Made by a program: the position numbers and the translations under genes. A stretch of 57,177 nt of DNA, taken from positions 1 to 57,177 of the forward strand of contig JALWEJ010000017.1 of the NCBI GenBank assembly GCA_027014115.1, in the 5' to 3' direction. The stretch comes from Desulfurellales bacterium (GTDB lineage: Bacteria; Campylobacterota_A; Desulfurellia; Desulfurellales; Hippeaceae). Under the pieces are notes generated by a model. It saw nothing but the letters and a program-made list of their open reading frames with translations, was not told the origin of the DNA and did no database searches. Shown in pieces: positions 22,929 to 34,716 of this stretch; the stretch's first letter is position 1; each line of letters opens with the position of its first letter.

Positions 22929-24419
22929 ATGAATGTAAAAATAAAAATGCCATCATCCACCATAGAGATAGAAACTGACGATTCAAATATTTTAACAACG
23001 CTTGCAAAAAACTCTATTTTTATAAATGCCTACTGCGGCGGACGCGGTATTTGCAATAAATGCATAATACGATACATAAACAACCCGCCAAACCCAACAG
23101 AAAAAGAAAACTCGATTTTCACACAAGAGGAAATAAAAAACGGTTACAGACTGGCATGTCTACACAAACTGAAAAACAATGACGAAATTGAGGTTTTCAA
23201 ATCAAAACCCTCTTTCTCCAAAATTAACTCAAATGTATGTGCAGATGACAATTCAAATTTCATGGCAGTAGACATTGGGACAACAACAATTTCTCTTGCT
23301 CTGATATCCAATAAACAAATAATAGATTCTGTCAATTTATTAAATCCTCAGGTTGCATTCGGCGGTGATGTTGTTAGCAGAATATCCTATTCAAACGAGC
23401 ATTCACAGCAAATACTCTCAAAAATTTTAAACAATGCAGTAGAAAATACCATAAACAAGCTTTTACAATTACACAAAACAGATAAACTATCAGAAATAGT
23501 CGTATCTGCAAATCCCACAATGATTGCATTTTTTCTTAACAAAAACCCTAAAAGCATTGGAGAGTATCCATACACCCCACCATTTACAGGCTCTCTGCAC
23601 ACAAAATGGAAAGGCATAAAAACATACATCCCTCCAATTGTCGGAGCATTTGTCGGTTCTGATATTACATCGGGTATTTTAAACATCAACCTTGATGAGG
23701 ATTTTTTATTTGTGGATATAGGAACAAATTGTGAATTTATCTTAAAACACCAAGACAAAATATTTGCAGCAAGCATACCGGGTGGACCTGCTCTGGAGGG
23801 CAGCGGAATAGATTATGGAACAATTGCAAAATCAGGTGCAGTAGAAAAGGTGGCTTTCGACGGTATGCTCAAAGTTTATACAATCAACAATGAAAAGCCA
23901 AACGGCATAACAGGCTCGGGGCTTATAAGCTCAATAGCTCTTTTAAGAAAACACGGCTTAATTGATTCAAGCGGCAGACTGCTCGAGGCGTGGGAAATAG
24001 AAGATGCCCCTCTTCAATTAATAAATAAGATAAAAAAAGAGGGCTTTGAGCTTACACAAAATATATACCTAACCCAAAATTCAATAAGAGAATTTCAACT
24101 TGTAAAAGCATCTCTTCATGCCGGCATCAAGATACTTGCTAAAAAAACAGATGTAGACATATCAAAGATAAAAACAATATATTTATCTGGTGGTTTTACA
24201 AAATCCATTTCCAAAGAAGATATAAACATTTCGGATTTTCTGAGGCTAAAAGGCAAATTTGTATTTTTAGGCAACAGCTCCATAAGCGGTGCAGGTATAC
24301 TGTTTTGCAAAAAAAATAAAGAAAAAATAGAATCCACTGCAAAAAAAATTGAATATGTGGAAATCTCAAATGAAAAAGAATTTCAAAACTATTATATAGA
24401 GGGTATGAATTTTGATTAG
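22929..24419 (+). CDS. RACo-like corrinoid-protein reductive activator (DUF4445/ASKHA ATPase with [2Fe-2S] domain)
   Basis: 496 aa from ATG 22929 (a TTG two codons earlier is possible). Residues 1-75 are a plant-type [2Fe-2S] ferredoxin domain with CGGRGICNKC and a later LACLHK cysteine. The middle and C-terminal parts are the ASKHA-type domain of RACo/DUF4445: FMAVDIGTTTISLAL, NPQVAFGGDVVSRISY, FLFVDIGTNCEFIL, GSGLISSIALL, and IYLSGGFTKS. Family members use ATP and an electron from the cluster to bring Co(II) corrinoid proteins back to Co(I). The MetH at 48299 lacks its own reactivation domain and could be the client. Confidence 0.8.
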   Translation: MNVKIKMPSSTIEIETDDSNILTTLAKNSIFINAYCGGRGICNKCIIRYINNPPNPTEKENSIFTQEEIKNGYRLACLHKLKNNDEIEVFKSKPSFSKINSNVCADDNSNFMAVDIGTTTISLALISNKQIIDSVNLLNPQVAFGGDVVSRISYSNEHSQQILSKILNNAVENTINKLLQLHKTDKLSEIVVSANPTMIAFFLNKNPKSIGEYPYTPPFTGSLHTKWKGIKTYIPPIVGAFVGSDITSGILNINLDEDFLFVDIGTNCEFILKHQDKIFAASIPGGPALEGSGIDYGTIAKSGAVEKVAFDGMLKVYTINNEKPNGITGSGLISSIALLRKHGLIDSSGRLLEAWEIEDAPLQLINKIKKEGFELTQNIYLTQNSIREFQLVKASLHAGIKILAKKTDVDISKIKTIYLSGGFTKSISKEDINISDFLRLKGKFVFLGNSSISGAGILFCKKNKEKIESTAKKIEYVEISNEKEFQNYYIEGMNFD

Positions 24420-24687
24420 CAGTACTTTGATTAATGTTGTAGGTTTTTGCGCTGCAGCACTTACAACATTCAGCTTTTTACCTCAGTTTATAAAAATTAT
24501 AAAAATTAAAAAAACTCAAGGTTTAAGCCTTCTTATGATGATTCAGATTGAAATTGGATTGGTTTTGTGGATTATCTATGGACTTTTAAGAAAAGATATA
24601 GTACTAATTAGCGCAAATAGTGTTGGCTTTCTGATTGTACTTGCCACACTCATTGCTTATTTTAAATACTCGAGGATGGGAGAATAG
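24412..24687 (+). CDS. SemiSWEET-type sugar transporter
   Basis: 91 aa, three membrane helices. The PQ motif FLPQFIKIIKIKKTQGLSLL followed by GLVLWIIYGLL is typical of SemiSWEETs (MtN3/PQ-loop), which dimerise to carry small sugars across the inner membrane. It starts at TTG 24412, overlapping the stop of the previous gene by 8 nt, with GAGGG upstream. Length and topology are normal. It looks like a passenger in the operon; no sugar gene is next to it. Confidence 0.85.
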   Translation: MISSTLINVVGFCAAALTTFSFLPQFIKIIKIKKTQGLSLLMMIQIEIGLVLWIIYGLLRKDIVLISANSVGFLIVLATLIAYFKYSRMGE

Positions 24688-25461
24688 ATGAGATTTTCTG
24701 TTGCTACATGGAATGTTAATTCTATTAGAGCAAGAATTAACAATATTACAAATTTCTTAAAGAAAAACAAAACAGATGTGCTTTGCATGCAGGAAACAAA
24801 GGTCGAAGACGGGCTTTTTCCTAAGGAAGAGTTTGAGTCTTTGGACTACAACTTAGCTATATTCGGTCAAAAACGGTTTAATGGAGTTGCAACAGCATCA
24901 AAACTGCCGTTTAAGGAAATTCAAACCAATATGGTGGGAAACGAAAAGGGTCAAAAAAGGACAATACTGACAAAAATTGGCGATGTAACAATTATTAATT
25001 CTTATTTCCCAAACGGACAATCGCCGGATAGCGAAAATTTTAGATATAAAATAGATTTTATAAACGGTTTTAGGGAGTATCTCGACAAAAATTTTGATAC
25101 AAACAAGGACAAGCTGATTATCGTTGGGGACTTTAATGTGGCAAGAGAAGAAAGAGACGTGCACAGCGTTGAAGCTATGGAAGGAAAAATAGGGTTTCAC
25201 AAAGAGGAAAGAGAAGCTCTGGAATATCTGTACAATTGGGGTTTTACAGATGCTTTTCGCATGTTTAGACAGGATAAAGCTTTCAGCTGGTGGGATTATC
25301 GAGCACTTTCATTTATAAAAAATACGGGGTTAAGGATAGACTACATCTGGATTTCAAACACCTTGAAAGATAAATGTATAAAATGTTATATAGACAGGGA
25401 CGAGAGAAAAAAAGAAAAACCGTCCGATCACGCCCCTGTTGTAGCTACTTTTGAGTTATAA
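24688..25461 (+). CDS. xth: Exodeoxyribonuclease III
   Basis: 257 aa, ATG directly after the previous stop. Endonuclease/exonuclease/phosphatase fold: [11 protein letters not shown] (N7), CMQETKVED (catalytic Glu near 33), IVGDFNVA (Asp-x-Asn), FSWWDYRA, and [10 protein letters not shown] (His base) at the C terminus. It removes 3'-blocked ends and cuts at abasic sites in base excision repair. The length matches the family (250-270 aa). Confidence 0.93.
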   Translation: MRFSVATWNVNSIRARINNITNFLKKNKTDVLCMQETKVEDGLFPKEEFESLDYNLAIFGQKRFNGVATASKLPFKEIQTNMVGNEKGQKRTILTKIGDVTIINSYFPNGQSPDSENFRYKIDFINGFREYLDKNFDTNKDKLIIVGDFNVAREERDVHSVEAMEGKIGFHKEEREALEYLYNWGFTDAFRMFRQDKAFSWWDYRALSFIKNTGLRIDYIWISNTLKDKCIKCYIDRDERKKEKPSDHAPVVATFEL

Positions 25462-25471
25462 AGGAGGAACA

Positions 25472-26311
25472 ATGAACTATCAGGATGTAATACTTTCGCT
25501 ATCAAATTTCTGGAAAGAAAAAGGGTGCATAATACTTCAACCATACGACATAGAAGCCGGCGCCGGAACATTCCATTGGGCAACAACACTTAAATCGCTT
25601 GGAAACAAAAAATGGAATGTGGCATACCCTGCCCCTTCAAGAAGACCGACAGACGGAAGATATGGAGAAAATCCAAACAGACTTCAGCACTACTATCAGT
25701 ATCAGGTAATTATGAAACCATCTCCCTTGAATATACAAGACTTATACTTAGAAAGCCTTGAGAGGCTTGGAATAAAATTGAACGACCACGACATAAGATT
25801 TGTTGAGGACAACTGGGAATCACCAACTCTCGGTGCCTGGGGACTTGGCTGGGAGGTTTGGCTTGACGGTATGGAGGTTACGCAGTTTACATATTTTCAA
25901 CAGGTCGGCGGATACGATTTAAGTCCCATACCCGTTGAAATAACATACGGCACAGAGCGTCTTGGCATGTATATTCAAGGTGTAGACAATGTGTTTGATA
26001 TGAAATGGAATGACGATTTTACATACGGCGACATACATCAGCACGATGAGTTTGAATACTCAAAATACAATTTTGAAATTGCCGACACAGACATGCTGTT
26101 TAAACTTTTTGATATGTATGAAAACGAAGCAAAACGTTGTCTTGAGGCTAAACTTGTAAGACCAGGGTATGATTACTGTATGAAATGTTCCCACGCATTT
26201 AACCTGCTTGATGCAAGAAATGCAATCAGTGTTGCCGAAAGAACAACATTTATAAAAAGGGTTAGGGATTTAGCAGCCATGGTAGCCAAAGTATATATGG
26301 AGGATGAATAA
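25472..26311 (+). CDS. glyQ: Glycyl-tRNA synthetase alpha subunit
   Basis: 279 aa from ATG 25472 with an AAGGAGG site; an earlier in-frame start would overlap xth. Nearly every block matches Gly[70 protein letters not shown], and [13 protein letters not shown]. The class II catalytic subunit pairs with GlyS to form the alpha2beta2 enzyme. The stop and the glyS start overlap (TAATG). Confidence 0.97.
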   Translation: MNYQDVILSLSNFWKEKGCIILQPYDIEAGAGTFHWATTLKSLGNKKWNVAYPAPSRRPTDGRYGENPNRLQHYYQYQVIMKPSPLNIQDLYLESLERLGIKLNDHDIRFVEDNWESPTLGAWGLGWEVWLDGMEVTQFTYFQQVGGYDLSPIPVEITYGTERLGMYIQGVDNVFDMKWNDDFTYGDIHQHDEFEYSKYNFEIADTDMLFKLFDMYENEAKRCLEAKLVRPGYDYCMKCSHAFNLLDARNAISVAERTTFIKRVRDLAAMVAKVYMEDE

Positions 26312-28326
26312 TGAAGCTGTTGTTTGAACTGTTTACAGAAGAACTGCCTGCATCAGAGATGAGCGGGCTTGATAATAGAGTAGAAGAAACGCTTACAAAT
26401 CTCTTGAATGCAAACGACATAAACTATAAAGATTTTAAGGTATATATAACACCAAGAAGAATAGCCGTTAAATTTGAGTGCTCAGACACGATTGAATCAA
26501 AAGAGAAAAAAGTAACAGGGCCGCCTGAGGGTGTATGCTTCAAAGATGGAAAACCGACAAAGGCTCTTGAGGGTTTCTTAAAAAAGAACAACGTTGCAAA
26601 AGACGATGTTAAAATTGAAGAAACAAAAAAAGGTAAATATGTTTATGTCATAATAAAAGGCGAAAGCAAATCTACAAAACCTCTTTTAATACAGATAATG
26701 AAAAATTTCCTAAATAAACTGCATTTCAATAAAAAAATGAAGTGGGGCAGCGGTGAGTTTGAGTTTATAAGACCAGTCCACAACATAACCTTTACTATCA
26801 ATGATGAAATAGTGGATTTCGATTTTGCAGGCGCAAGTTCAACATCATACACCTACGGACACAGATTTCTAAGCAAAGACAAAATTAGGCTCACATACGA
26901 CAACTACGAAAAAGAATTAGAAAGCGGCTTTGTTATTGTTGATCAAAACAAAAGAAAGCAAATTATTTTAAATCAGCTTGATACCGTCTGCAAAAAAGAT
27001 TCTCTTGAGATTATTTATGATGATGAACTTCTCGATGAGGTTGTAAATTTAACAGAATACCCAAAAATAGTTATAGGCGGATTCGAAGAAAGATTTTTAA
27101 AACTGCCGAAAGAGGTGTTGATTACATCAATGAAAGACCATCAAAGATACTTTGCATTCATGAAAAACGGTGAACTTTCAAACAAATTTGCAGCAGTATC
27201 AAATATAGAAACAGACAACATGTCAATAATACAGACAGGTTACGAAAGGGTCTTAAGAGCACGATTTTCAGATGCCGAGTTCTTTTTTGAAGAAGACTCA
27301 AAACATAGGCTTGAAGAATTTGTGAACAGTTTAAGCAATATGACATTCCAGGAAAAACTGGGAACTCAGTATGACAGAACATTGAGATTGATGGAATTAA
27401 GTGCATACATTGCTCCGCTTCTATCTTTTGACTATAATAAAGCAATGAGGGCAGCTTATCTATCGAAAGCAGATTTGTTAACTCAAATGGTTTATGAATT
27501 TCCGGAGCTTCAAGGTGTTATGGGAAGAGAGTATGCTCTTTTATCAGGAGAGGATGAGGAGGTAGCAAGCGCAATATATGAACAGTATCTGCCAAAAGAG
27601 GATGACATCCCAGAAACACAATCCGGCATTGTCTTGTCACTTGCTGATAAATTTGACCTGATAGTAGGCGGATTCATAGCAAACCTAAAACCTACAGGCA
27701 CAAAAGACCCTTATGCATTAAGAAGAGCAGCCTTAGGTATTGTTAAAACACTGCTTGACAACAAACTCAACCTTGATTTGGAAAAAGTTATAGAAAAGTC
27801 TAAAAAACTCTATAAAAAAGAAACAGATACAAATGAAATTGTGGAATTTATAAAGATAAGGTTTAAGAATTATCTTTCAGATTATCCGCATGATGCTTTA
27901 AGCGCTGTTGTTGAATCTGGTTTTAGCGATATATACGATGCATATATGAAACTTCAGGCTTTAAACAGTCTATTTAAAAATGACCCTAACAAAGAAAACA
28001 GGTTTGCAATCAAAAGGGTATTTAATATAGTTAAGGATTTTTCAAAGACAGATGTTGATACATCACTTTTTGTACAAGATGAGGAAAAAAATCTATTTTT
28101 CGAAATTGAGAAGATAGAAGAACAGCTGTTTGATAAAATAGAGCAAAAAGATTATGAAAGCATATTAAACAGTGTAGTTTTGGCAAAAGAAACAATAAAC
28201 AAATTCTTTGACAATGTTATGGTAATGGATAAAGACGAAAAAATTAAAAACAACAGACTTTCTTTGTTAAATAGGTTAAAAAAGATTGTTTTAAACGTTG
28301 CTGATTTTAAATTTTTGGAGATTTAA
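26311..28326 (+). CDS. glyS: Glycyl-tRNA synthetase beta subunit
   Basis: 671 aa, slightly shorter than E. coli GlyS (689). It begins [17 protein letters not shown], as GlyS does. Further matches are YITPRRIAVKF, KKMKWGSGEFEFIRPVH, SMKDHQRYFAF, EFPELQGVMGREYAL, and TGTKDPYALRRAALG. It binds tRNA and is needed for glycylation together with GlyQ. The C-terminal DALR-like domain is present. It couples to glyQ by a 1-nt overlap. Confidence 0.97.
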   Translation: MKLLFELFTEELPASEMSGLDNRVEETLTNLLNANDINYKDFKVYITPRRIAVKFECSDTIESKEKKVTGPPEGVCFKDGKPTKALEGFLKKNNVAKDDVKIEETKKGKYVYVIIKGESKSTKPLLIQIMKNFLNKLHFNKKMKWGSGEFEFIRPVHNITFTINDEIVDFDFAGASSTSYTYGHRFLSKDKIRLTYDNYEKELESGFVIVDQNKRKQIILNQLDTVCKKDSLEIIYDDELLDEVVNLTEYPKIVIGGFEERFLKLPKEVLITSMKDHQRYFAFMKNGELSNKFAAVSNIETDNMSIIQTGYERVLRARFSDAEFFFEEDSKHRLEEFVNSLSNMTFQEKLGTQYDRTLRLMELSAYIAPLLSFDYNKAMRAAYLSKADLLTQMVYEFPELQGVMGREYALLSGEDEEVASAIYEQYLPKEDDIPETQSGIVLSLADKFDLIVGGFIANLKPTGTKDPYALRRAALGIVKTLLDNKLNLDLEKVIEKSKKLYKKETDTNEIVEFIKIRFKNYLSDYPHDALSAVVESGFSDIYDAYMKLQALNSLFKNDPNKENRFAIKRVFNIVKDFSKTDVDTSLFVQDEEKNLFFEIEKIEEQLFDKIEQKDYESILNSVVLAKETINKFFDNVMVMDKDEKIKNNRLSLLNRLKKIVLNVADFKFLEI

Positions 28327-28335
28327 AGAGGTTAA

Positions 28336-30294
<1,959 letters not shown>

Positions 30295-30319
<25 letters not shown>

Positions 30320-30720
30320 AGCGCATAATCGATGCAAACCTCAACAGAGCCAAAGAGGGTTTACGGGTTGTAGAAGATATTGCAAGGTTTGTTATAGACA
30401 ACAAAAAAATATCAAAAAATTTAAAAAATATGCGTTCGGAAATTGCTGCAATACAAAAAACATTCAAAGACACCATACTATACAGAGATACAGAATCCGA
30501 TGTTGGAACATCCATAGACAGCAAACAAGAACAGCTAAGGGAATCACTTATCGATATTATAGAGGCAAACTCAAAAAGAACTCAAGAATCCTTAAGGGTG
30601 CTTGAGGAGATGTTTAAACTTAAAGACTTAAGTGTCTCAAAACAGTTCAAAAGACTCAGATATGAAAGCTATACAATAGAAAAAGAAACAATAAAAAATC
30701 TCAAAAAGGTGACACAATGA
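30295..30720 (+). CDS. thiD2: ThiD2-type hydroxymethylpyrimidine phosphate kinase (stand-alone)
   Basis: 141 aa, all helical. IERIIDANLNRAKEGLRVVE and DIARFVIDN then a second half with EANSKRTQESLRVLEE is the pattern of the ThiD2 domain (often the N-terminal part of ThiE fusions). ThiD2 proteins have been described as monofunctional HMP-phosphate kinases in thiamin synthesis. Here no ThiE domain follows. TTG start at 30295 within the end of the PLD gene, with AAGGAG 12 nt upstream; there is no in-frame ATG early enough. It overlaps lepA by 4 nt. Confidence 0.72.
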
Positions 30721-32510
30721 ATCAAAACAACATCAGAAATTTTTCAATTATTGCACATATTGACCATGGAAAAAGCACAATTGCAGACCGATTAATAGAA
30801 AATACCGGTGGCTTGACCAAAAGGGAAATGAAAGAACAGGTGTTGGATTCTCTTGAAGTTGAAAGAAAACACGGTATAACCATAAAAGCCCAAACAGCAA
30901 GGCTTGATTACGAATATAAAGACAAAAAATATCATCTCAACATGATAGATACACCAGGGCATGTGGATTTTGGCTATGAGGTCTCAAAAAGTCTAAAGGC
31001 ATGCGAGGGCTGTCTGCTTGTGGTTGATGCAACTCAGGGCGTTGAGGCTCAAACAATAGCAAACGCATATCTTGCAATTGACAACGATTTGGAGATTATA
31101 CCTGTTATAAATAAAATAGACCTACCCTCTGCCGATGTCGAAAAAACAAAACAAGAAATAGAAGATGCACTTGGCATAGATGCCCAAGATGCAATAGAGG
31201 TTTCTGCAAAAAACAACATAAATATAGACAAAATTTTAGAAGCTATAATAGAAAAAATACCGCCACCAAAAGGAAACGGTTCATCAAAGCTTAAAGCTCT
31301 TGTTATAGACTCCTGGTATGATAACTACAGGGGTGTCATATTTATAATAAGAGTATTCGACGGAACACTGAGAACAGGCGACAAAATAATGATGTTCTCC
31401 AATAAAAAGGTTTTTGAGGTTGAGGAGCTCGGAATATTTACGCCAAAGGCAAAACCTGTCAAAGAGTTGGAAAACGGAAGCGTCGGGTATGTAGTTGCAA
31501 ATATTAAAACAATAAGTGATGCGGTTGTAGGTGACACAATTACACTCGCCGAAAATCCCACAGAAGAACCGTTTGAGGGTTTTGAAAAACCTAAACCGTT
31601 TGTATTTGCAGGCATTTATCCAACAGAACCAGAAAACTACGAGGATTTGAAAGAAGCGCTTGAAAAACTACAGCTAAACGACTCATCTTTGGTCGTTGAA
31701 AAGGAAAAATCTGATTCTTTGGGTTTTGGTTTCAGGTGTGGATTTCTGGGTGTTTTGAGTATGAATATAACAAAAGAAAGGCTCGAAGAGGAATTCGGTT
31801 TGGATGTTGTCATTACAAGTCCAAGCGTTCTGTACAGAGTTAAAAAAACCGACGGCGAAGAGATAGAAATATCAAATCCGTCCATGCTTCCGCCGCCTCA
31901 AAAAGTTTCTGCCATATATGAGCCGTTTGTCAAGGTTGAGATAATAACACCGTCTGAATTTGTGGGCAACATATTGAGCCTTCTTCAGGAAAAAAGAGGT
32001 ATTCAGGACAATATGTCATACATATCACAAGATAGGGTTTTGATACAGTATTCAATCCCTCTTGCAGAAATCATAACCGATTTTTATGACAAACTTAAAT
32101 CACTATCAAGGGGATATGCATCTTTCGACTACGACTTTAAAGGATTTGAAAAATCAAATTTGGAGAAGCTTATAATACTCGTCAATGCAAAAGAAATAGA
32201 TTCATTCTCTATGATTGTCCCAAAGGAAAAAGCCTATAGAACAGCAAGAGAGGTATTGAAAAATCTAAAACAGTACATCCCGAAACAGCTTTTTGAAATC
32301 AGGCTTCAGGCAAAAGTGGGCGGAAAAATCATAGCAAAAGAACAGGTAAGCGCCCTAAGGAAAGATGTTCTTGCAAAATGCTACGGAGGCGATATAACAA
32401 GAAAAAGAAAACTGTTGGAGAAGCAGAAAAAAGGCAAAAAAAAGATGAAACAGCTCGGTAATGTTGCGATATCCAAAGAGGCATTTATAAAACTTGTAGA
32501 GATTGATTAG
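30717..32510 (+). CDS. lepA: Elongation factor 4 (LepA), ribosome back-translocase
   Basis: 597 aa. G1 AHIDHGKSTIADRL, switch region ERKHGITIKAQTARL, G3 DTPGHVDFGYEV and G4 NKIDLPSADV. The LepA-specific C-terminal domain is intact (GYASFDYDFKGFEKSNLEKL ... LAKCYGGDITRKRKLLEKQK). It acts on stalled ribosomes. Length fits (599 in E. coli). lepB follows 10 nt later, as in E. coli. Confidence 0.97.
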   Translation: MNQNNIRNFSIIAHIDHGKSTIADRLIENTGGLTKREMKEQVLDSLEVERKHGITIKAQTARLDYEYKDKKYHLNMIDTPGHVDFGYEVSKSLKACEGCLLVVDATQGVEAQTIANAYLAIDNDLEIIPVINKIDLPSADVEKTKQEIEDALGIDAQDAIEVSAKNNINIDKILEAIIEKIPPPKGNGSSKLKALVIDSWYDNYRGVIFIIRVFDGTLRTGDKIMMFSNKKVFEVEELGIFTPKAKPVKELENGSVGYVVANIKTISDAVVGDTITLAENPTEEPFEGFEKPKPFVFAGIYPTEPENYEDLKEALEKLQLNDSSLVVEKEKSDSLGFGFRCGFLGVLSMNITKERLEEEFGLDVVITSPSVLYRVKKTDGEEIEISNPSMLPPPQKVSAIYEPFVKVEIITPSEFVGNILSLLQEKRGIQDNMSYISQDRVLIQYSIPLAEIITDFYDKLKSLSRGYASFDYDFKGFEKSNLEKLIILVNAKEIDSFSMIVPKEKAYRTAREVLKNLKQYIPKQLFEIRLQAKVGGKIIAKEQVSALRKDVLAKCYGGDITRKRKLLEKQKKGKKKMKQLGNVAISKEAFIKLVEID

Positions 32511-32520
32511 GAGGCATTAG

Positions 32521-33153
32521 TTGAAAAAAGATAAAGTTTACGATTGGATTAAGTCTATAGCAATAGCCCTTGTTATAGCACTGTTTATCAGGGCTTTTAT
32601 AGTAGAAGCATTCAAAATACCCTCATCGTCTATGGAAGATACACTTTTAATAGGCGACCACATACTTGTAAACAGATTTATATACGGTATAAAAATGCCC
32701 ATAACAGGCTCAACCATAATTCCCATAGGCGAACCAAAACATGGAGATATTATTGTATTTAGATATCCTCCCAAACCGAGTGTCTATTTTATCAAGCGCT
32801 GCATCGGTATACCCGGAGACACCATAGAAATGAAAAACAAGATTCTCTACAGAAACGGACATAAAGTAAACGAACCGTATGTTATACACAGGGATAATAA
32901 TATCTATCCAAGAGATACGCAGGTTAGAATGGCAAAAACACTCTATGGCTCAAGAGACAATTTCGGGCCTGTTAAAATTCCCCCGCACTCATACTTTATG
33001 ATGGGTGATAATAGAGACAACTCATACGACTCCAGATATTGGGGTTTTGTGCCTGAAAAGAATCTAACCGGAAAGGCATTTATAATATACGGCTCATGGG
33101 AATTTTCACCTTTTGAGATAAGGTTCAACAGATTTTTCAAAACAGTTCACTAA
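32521..33153 (+). CDS. lepB: Signal peptidase I
   Basis: 210 aa. One N-terminal membrane helix (SIAIALVIALFIRAFIVEAF). The catalytic Ser lies in KIPSSSMEDTLLIGDHILVN near residue 39, and the Lys in FIKRCIGIPGDTIEM near 94. The conserved MMGDNRDNSYDSRYWGFVP lies near 160. It removes signal peptides from exported proteins. TTG start 10 nt after lepA with AGGAGG upstream. One membrane helix rather than two, as in many non-enteric bacteria. Confidence 0.95.
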   Translation: MKKDKVYDWIKSIAIALVIALFIRAFIVEAFKIPSSSMEDTLLIGDHILVNRFIYGIKMPITGSTIIPIGEPKHGDIIVFRYPPKPSVYFIKRCIGIPGDTIEMKNKILYRNGHKVNEPYVIHRDNNIYPRDTQVRMAKTLYGSRDNFGPVKIPPHSYFMMGDNRDNSYDSRYWGFVPEKNLTGKAFIIYGSWEFSPFEIRFNRFFKTVH

Positions 33154-33156
33154 AAT

Positions 33157-33726
33157 ATGCAGAAAAACAGCGGTATACTCAATATTCCAAACATAATCAC
33201 CATAACAAGAATGCTGCTTTCCATTCCTATCGTATACTGCTTGACAAACGATAAGTATGCCTGTGCATCAATACTCTTTATTATTGCCGCAGCCTCTGAT
33301 ACAGTAGACGGCTATCTGGCAAAAAAACTGCACCAGATAACAAAATTTGGAACCATTCTTGATCCTGTAGCCGATAAAATACTGATAAACTACACTCTAT
33401 TTATATTTGCCGTAAAGGGTATTGTGCCTCAGCTTGTATTTTTTGTTGTATTTGTAAAAGATATAGTATTAATAATAGGAAGCACAGCGGAAATATTTTC
33501 ACAAAACAACCCACTTGACACAAAAATAAAAGCCTCAATATTCGGTAAAATTTCGACACTGTTTCAGATTATGCTGATAGCTGCACTTCTGCTTTTAAAA
33601 CTAAATATATACAAAAATAATTTTATGCTCAATATACTTGTGTGGATTGTTATCCTTCTTTCATTTTTGGCTTTAATAAGCTATGTTGTTTACAGCAAAA
33701 AACATTTTAAAGGGGTGTATGGGTGA
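33157..33726 (+). CDS. pgsA: CDP-diacylglycerol-glycerol-3-phosphate 3-phosphatidyltransferase
   Basis: 189 aa, about five membrane helices. The start NIPNIITITRMLLSIPIVYC is typical. The CDP-alcohol phosphotransferase motif reads SDTVDGYLAKKLHQITKFGT followed by ILDPVADK, with Lys where most members have Arg (DGYxAR). It makes phosphatidylglycerol phosphate. It overlaps the next gene by 4 nt. Confidence 0.9.
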   Translation: MQKNSGILNIPNIITITRMLLSIPIVYCLTNDKYACASILFIIAAASDTVDGYLAKKLHQITKFGTILDPVADKILINYTLFIFAVKGIVPQLVFFVVFVKDIVLIIGSTAEIFSQNNPLDTKIKASIFGKISTLFQIMLIAALLLLKLNIYKNNFMLNILVWIVILLSFLALISYVVYSKKHFKGVYG

Positions 33727-33923
33727 AAATTGATTTATTTGATAAAAACATAGGCGGCATGGATGAGAAACTTCGAATTACAGGTGGATTTTTTCTTATC
33801 GGCGCTGGCATAACATCAAGAAATAGACTAATAAGACTTGCTGGATGCATATTTTTATTCACAGGTGTTATGCAGAAATGCATTTTTTATGATTTGTTAA
33901 ACATCAACACATACAACAAATGA
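33723..33923 (+). CDS. Small membrane protein, DUF2892 (YgaP-like)
   Basis: 66 aa, GTG start overlapping pgsA. The N terminus KNIGGMDEKLRITGGFFLIG is the DUF2892 signature, followed by a second short helix (LIRLAGCIFLFTGVMQKC). Domain function unknown; in YgaP it anchors a rhodanese. Last gene of the long plus-strand run. No clear terminator is seen before the rpmB promoter. Confidence 0.75.
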   Translation: MKIDLFDKNIGGMDEKLRITGGFFLIGAGITSRNRLIRLAGCIFLFTGVMQKCIFYDLLNINTYNK

Positions 33924-33933
33924 AAGTTTTTAC

Positions 33934-33962
33934 TTGAGGGAATTGAATATTTTTGATATAAG
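33934..33962 (+). promoter_or_regulatory. rpmB promoter
   Basis: TTGAGG (33934-33939), a 17-nt spacer and TATAAG (33957-33962). GGAGG lies before the ATG at 33993. Confidence 0.6.
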
Positions 33963-33992
33963 GCATTGGTTAGAATTTAGGAGGTAAGTTCA

Positions 33993-34190
33993 ATGGCAAG
34001 AAGATGTGAAATATGCGGCAAAAGAGTTCAAACAGGTTTTAAGGTAAGCCATTCCCATATAAGAACAAAAAAGAAATGGCTTCCGAACATCCAAAAAGTT
34101 AAAGCTGTTGTAGACGGCAAAGTTACAAGAATTAATGTCTGCACATCATGCCTAAGGTCAGGCAAAGTTACAAAAGCCGCAATAGACTAA
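33993..34190 (+). CDS. rpmB: Large ribosomal subunit protein bL28
   Basis: 65 aa. MARRCEICGKRVQTGFKVSH and the following SHIRTKKKWLPNIQKV are bL28; CEICGK and CTSCLRSGKV give a four-cysteine zinc-binding set (C+ form). Own promoter and a strong ribosome site. The stop is only 4 nt from the convergent DUF2148 stop, so no room is left for a hairpin between them. Confidence 0.96.
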   Translation: MARRCEICGKRVQTGFKVSHSHIRTKKKWLPNIQKVKAVVDGKVTRINVCTSCLRSGKVTKAAID

Positions 34191-34194
34191 TCTA

Positions 34195-34716
34195 CTATTT
34201 TTTCCTATCAAAAAACGGGTTTTTGGTGGTTGCAGAAAGCGGAATGCCGTAGGCTCCACCTACCCTTTCTTTAAAAAATCCCACATCCTTGGCAGCCTGT
34301 CCGACAGATATCATAATCCTGTTATCTACACCGAAAATAGATGCAAGTTTTACGACGCTGCCTATAGCTATTCCGCAGTCTGTGGCACTAACAGCACAAA
34401 CGCCGCCCTTTTGCTCACATTCTGCACAACTTGAAAATCCACAGAAACCGCAATCGAAATTATGGTAAAACAGCTTAAAACCTATAAGCAGAATATAATC
34501 TATATTTTCACAGTTTACTGCATCCCTTTTGTAAAAACTTTTCCCGCCACTGTCTGTAATCTCTTTCATTCTTTTTAAGATTTTTTCTCTGTCTTCTTTT
34601 TTTGTTATAATATCAACAACAACATCATCTCTTCCGACACTCTTTGGTGCAGTAATGGCGTTTGCTATAAACATCTTTGATGCAAATTCCAAAGCTTCGT
34701 CAATAACTGCATTCAC
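34195..34716 (-). CDS. DUF2148 ferredoxin-like cysteine protein
   Basis: 173 aa. The DUF2148 core reads NFDCGFCGFSSCAECEQKGG followed by VCAVSATDCGIAIGSVVKLA, with six cysteines that likely hold an iron-sulfur cluster. RVGGAYGIPLSATTKNPFFD near the end is conserved. Function unknown; common in anaerobes. Overlaps fliA by 4 nt and is the last gene of the minus-strand run. Confidence 0.8.
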   Translation of the reverse strand: MNAVIDEALEFASKMFIANAITAPKSVGRDDVVVDIITKKEDREKILKRMKEITDSGGKSFYKRDAVNCENIDYILLIGFKLFYHNFDCGFCGFSSCAECEQKGGVCAVSATDCGIAIGSVVKLASIFGVDNRIMISVGQAAKDVGFFKERVGGAYGIPLSATTKNPFFDRKK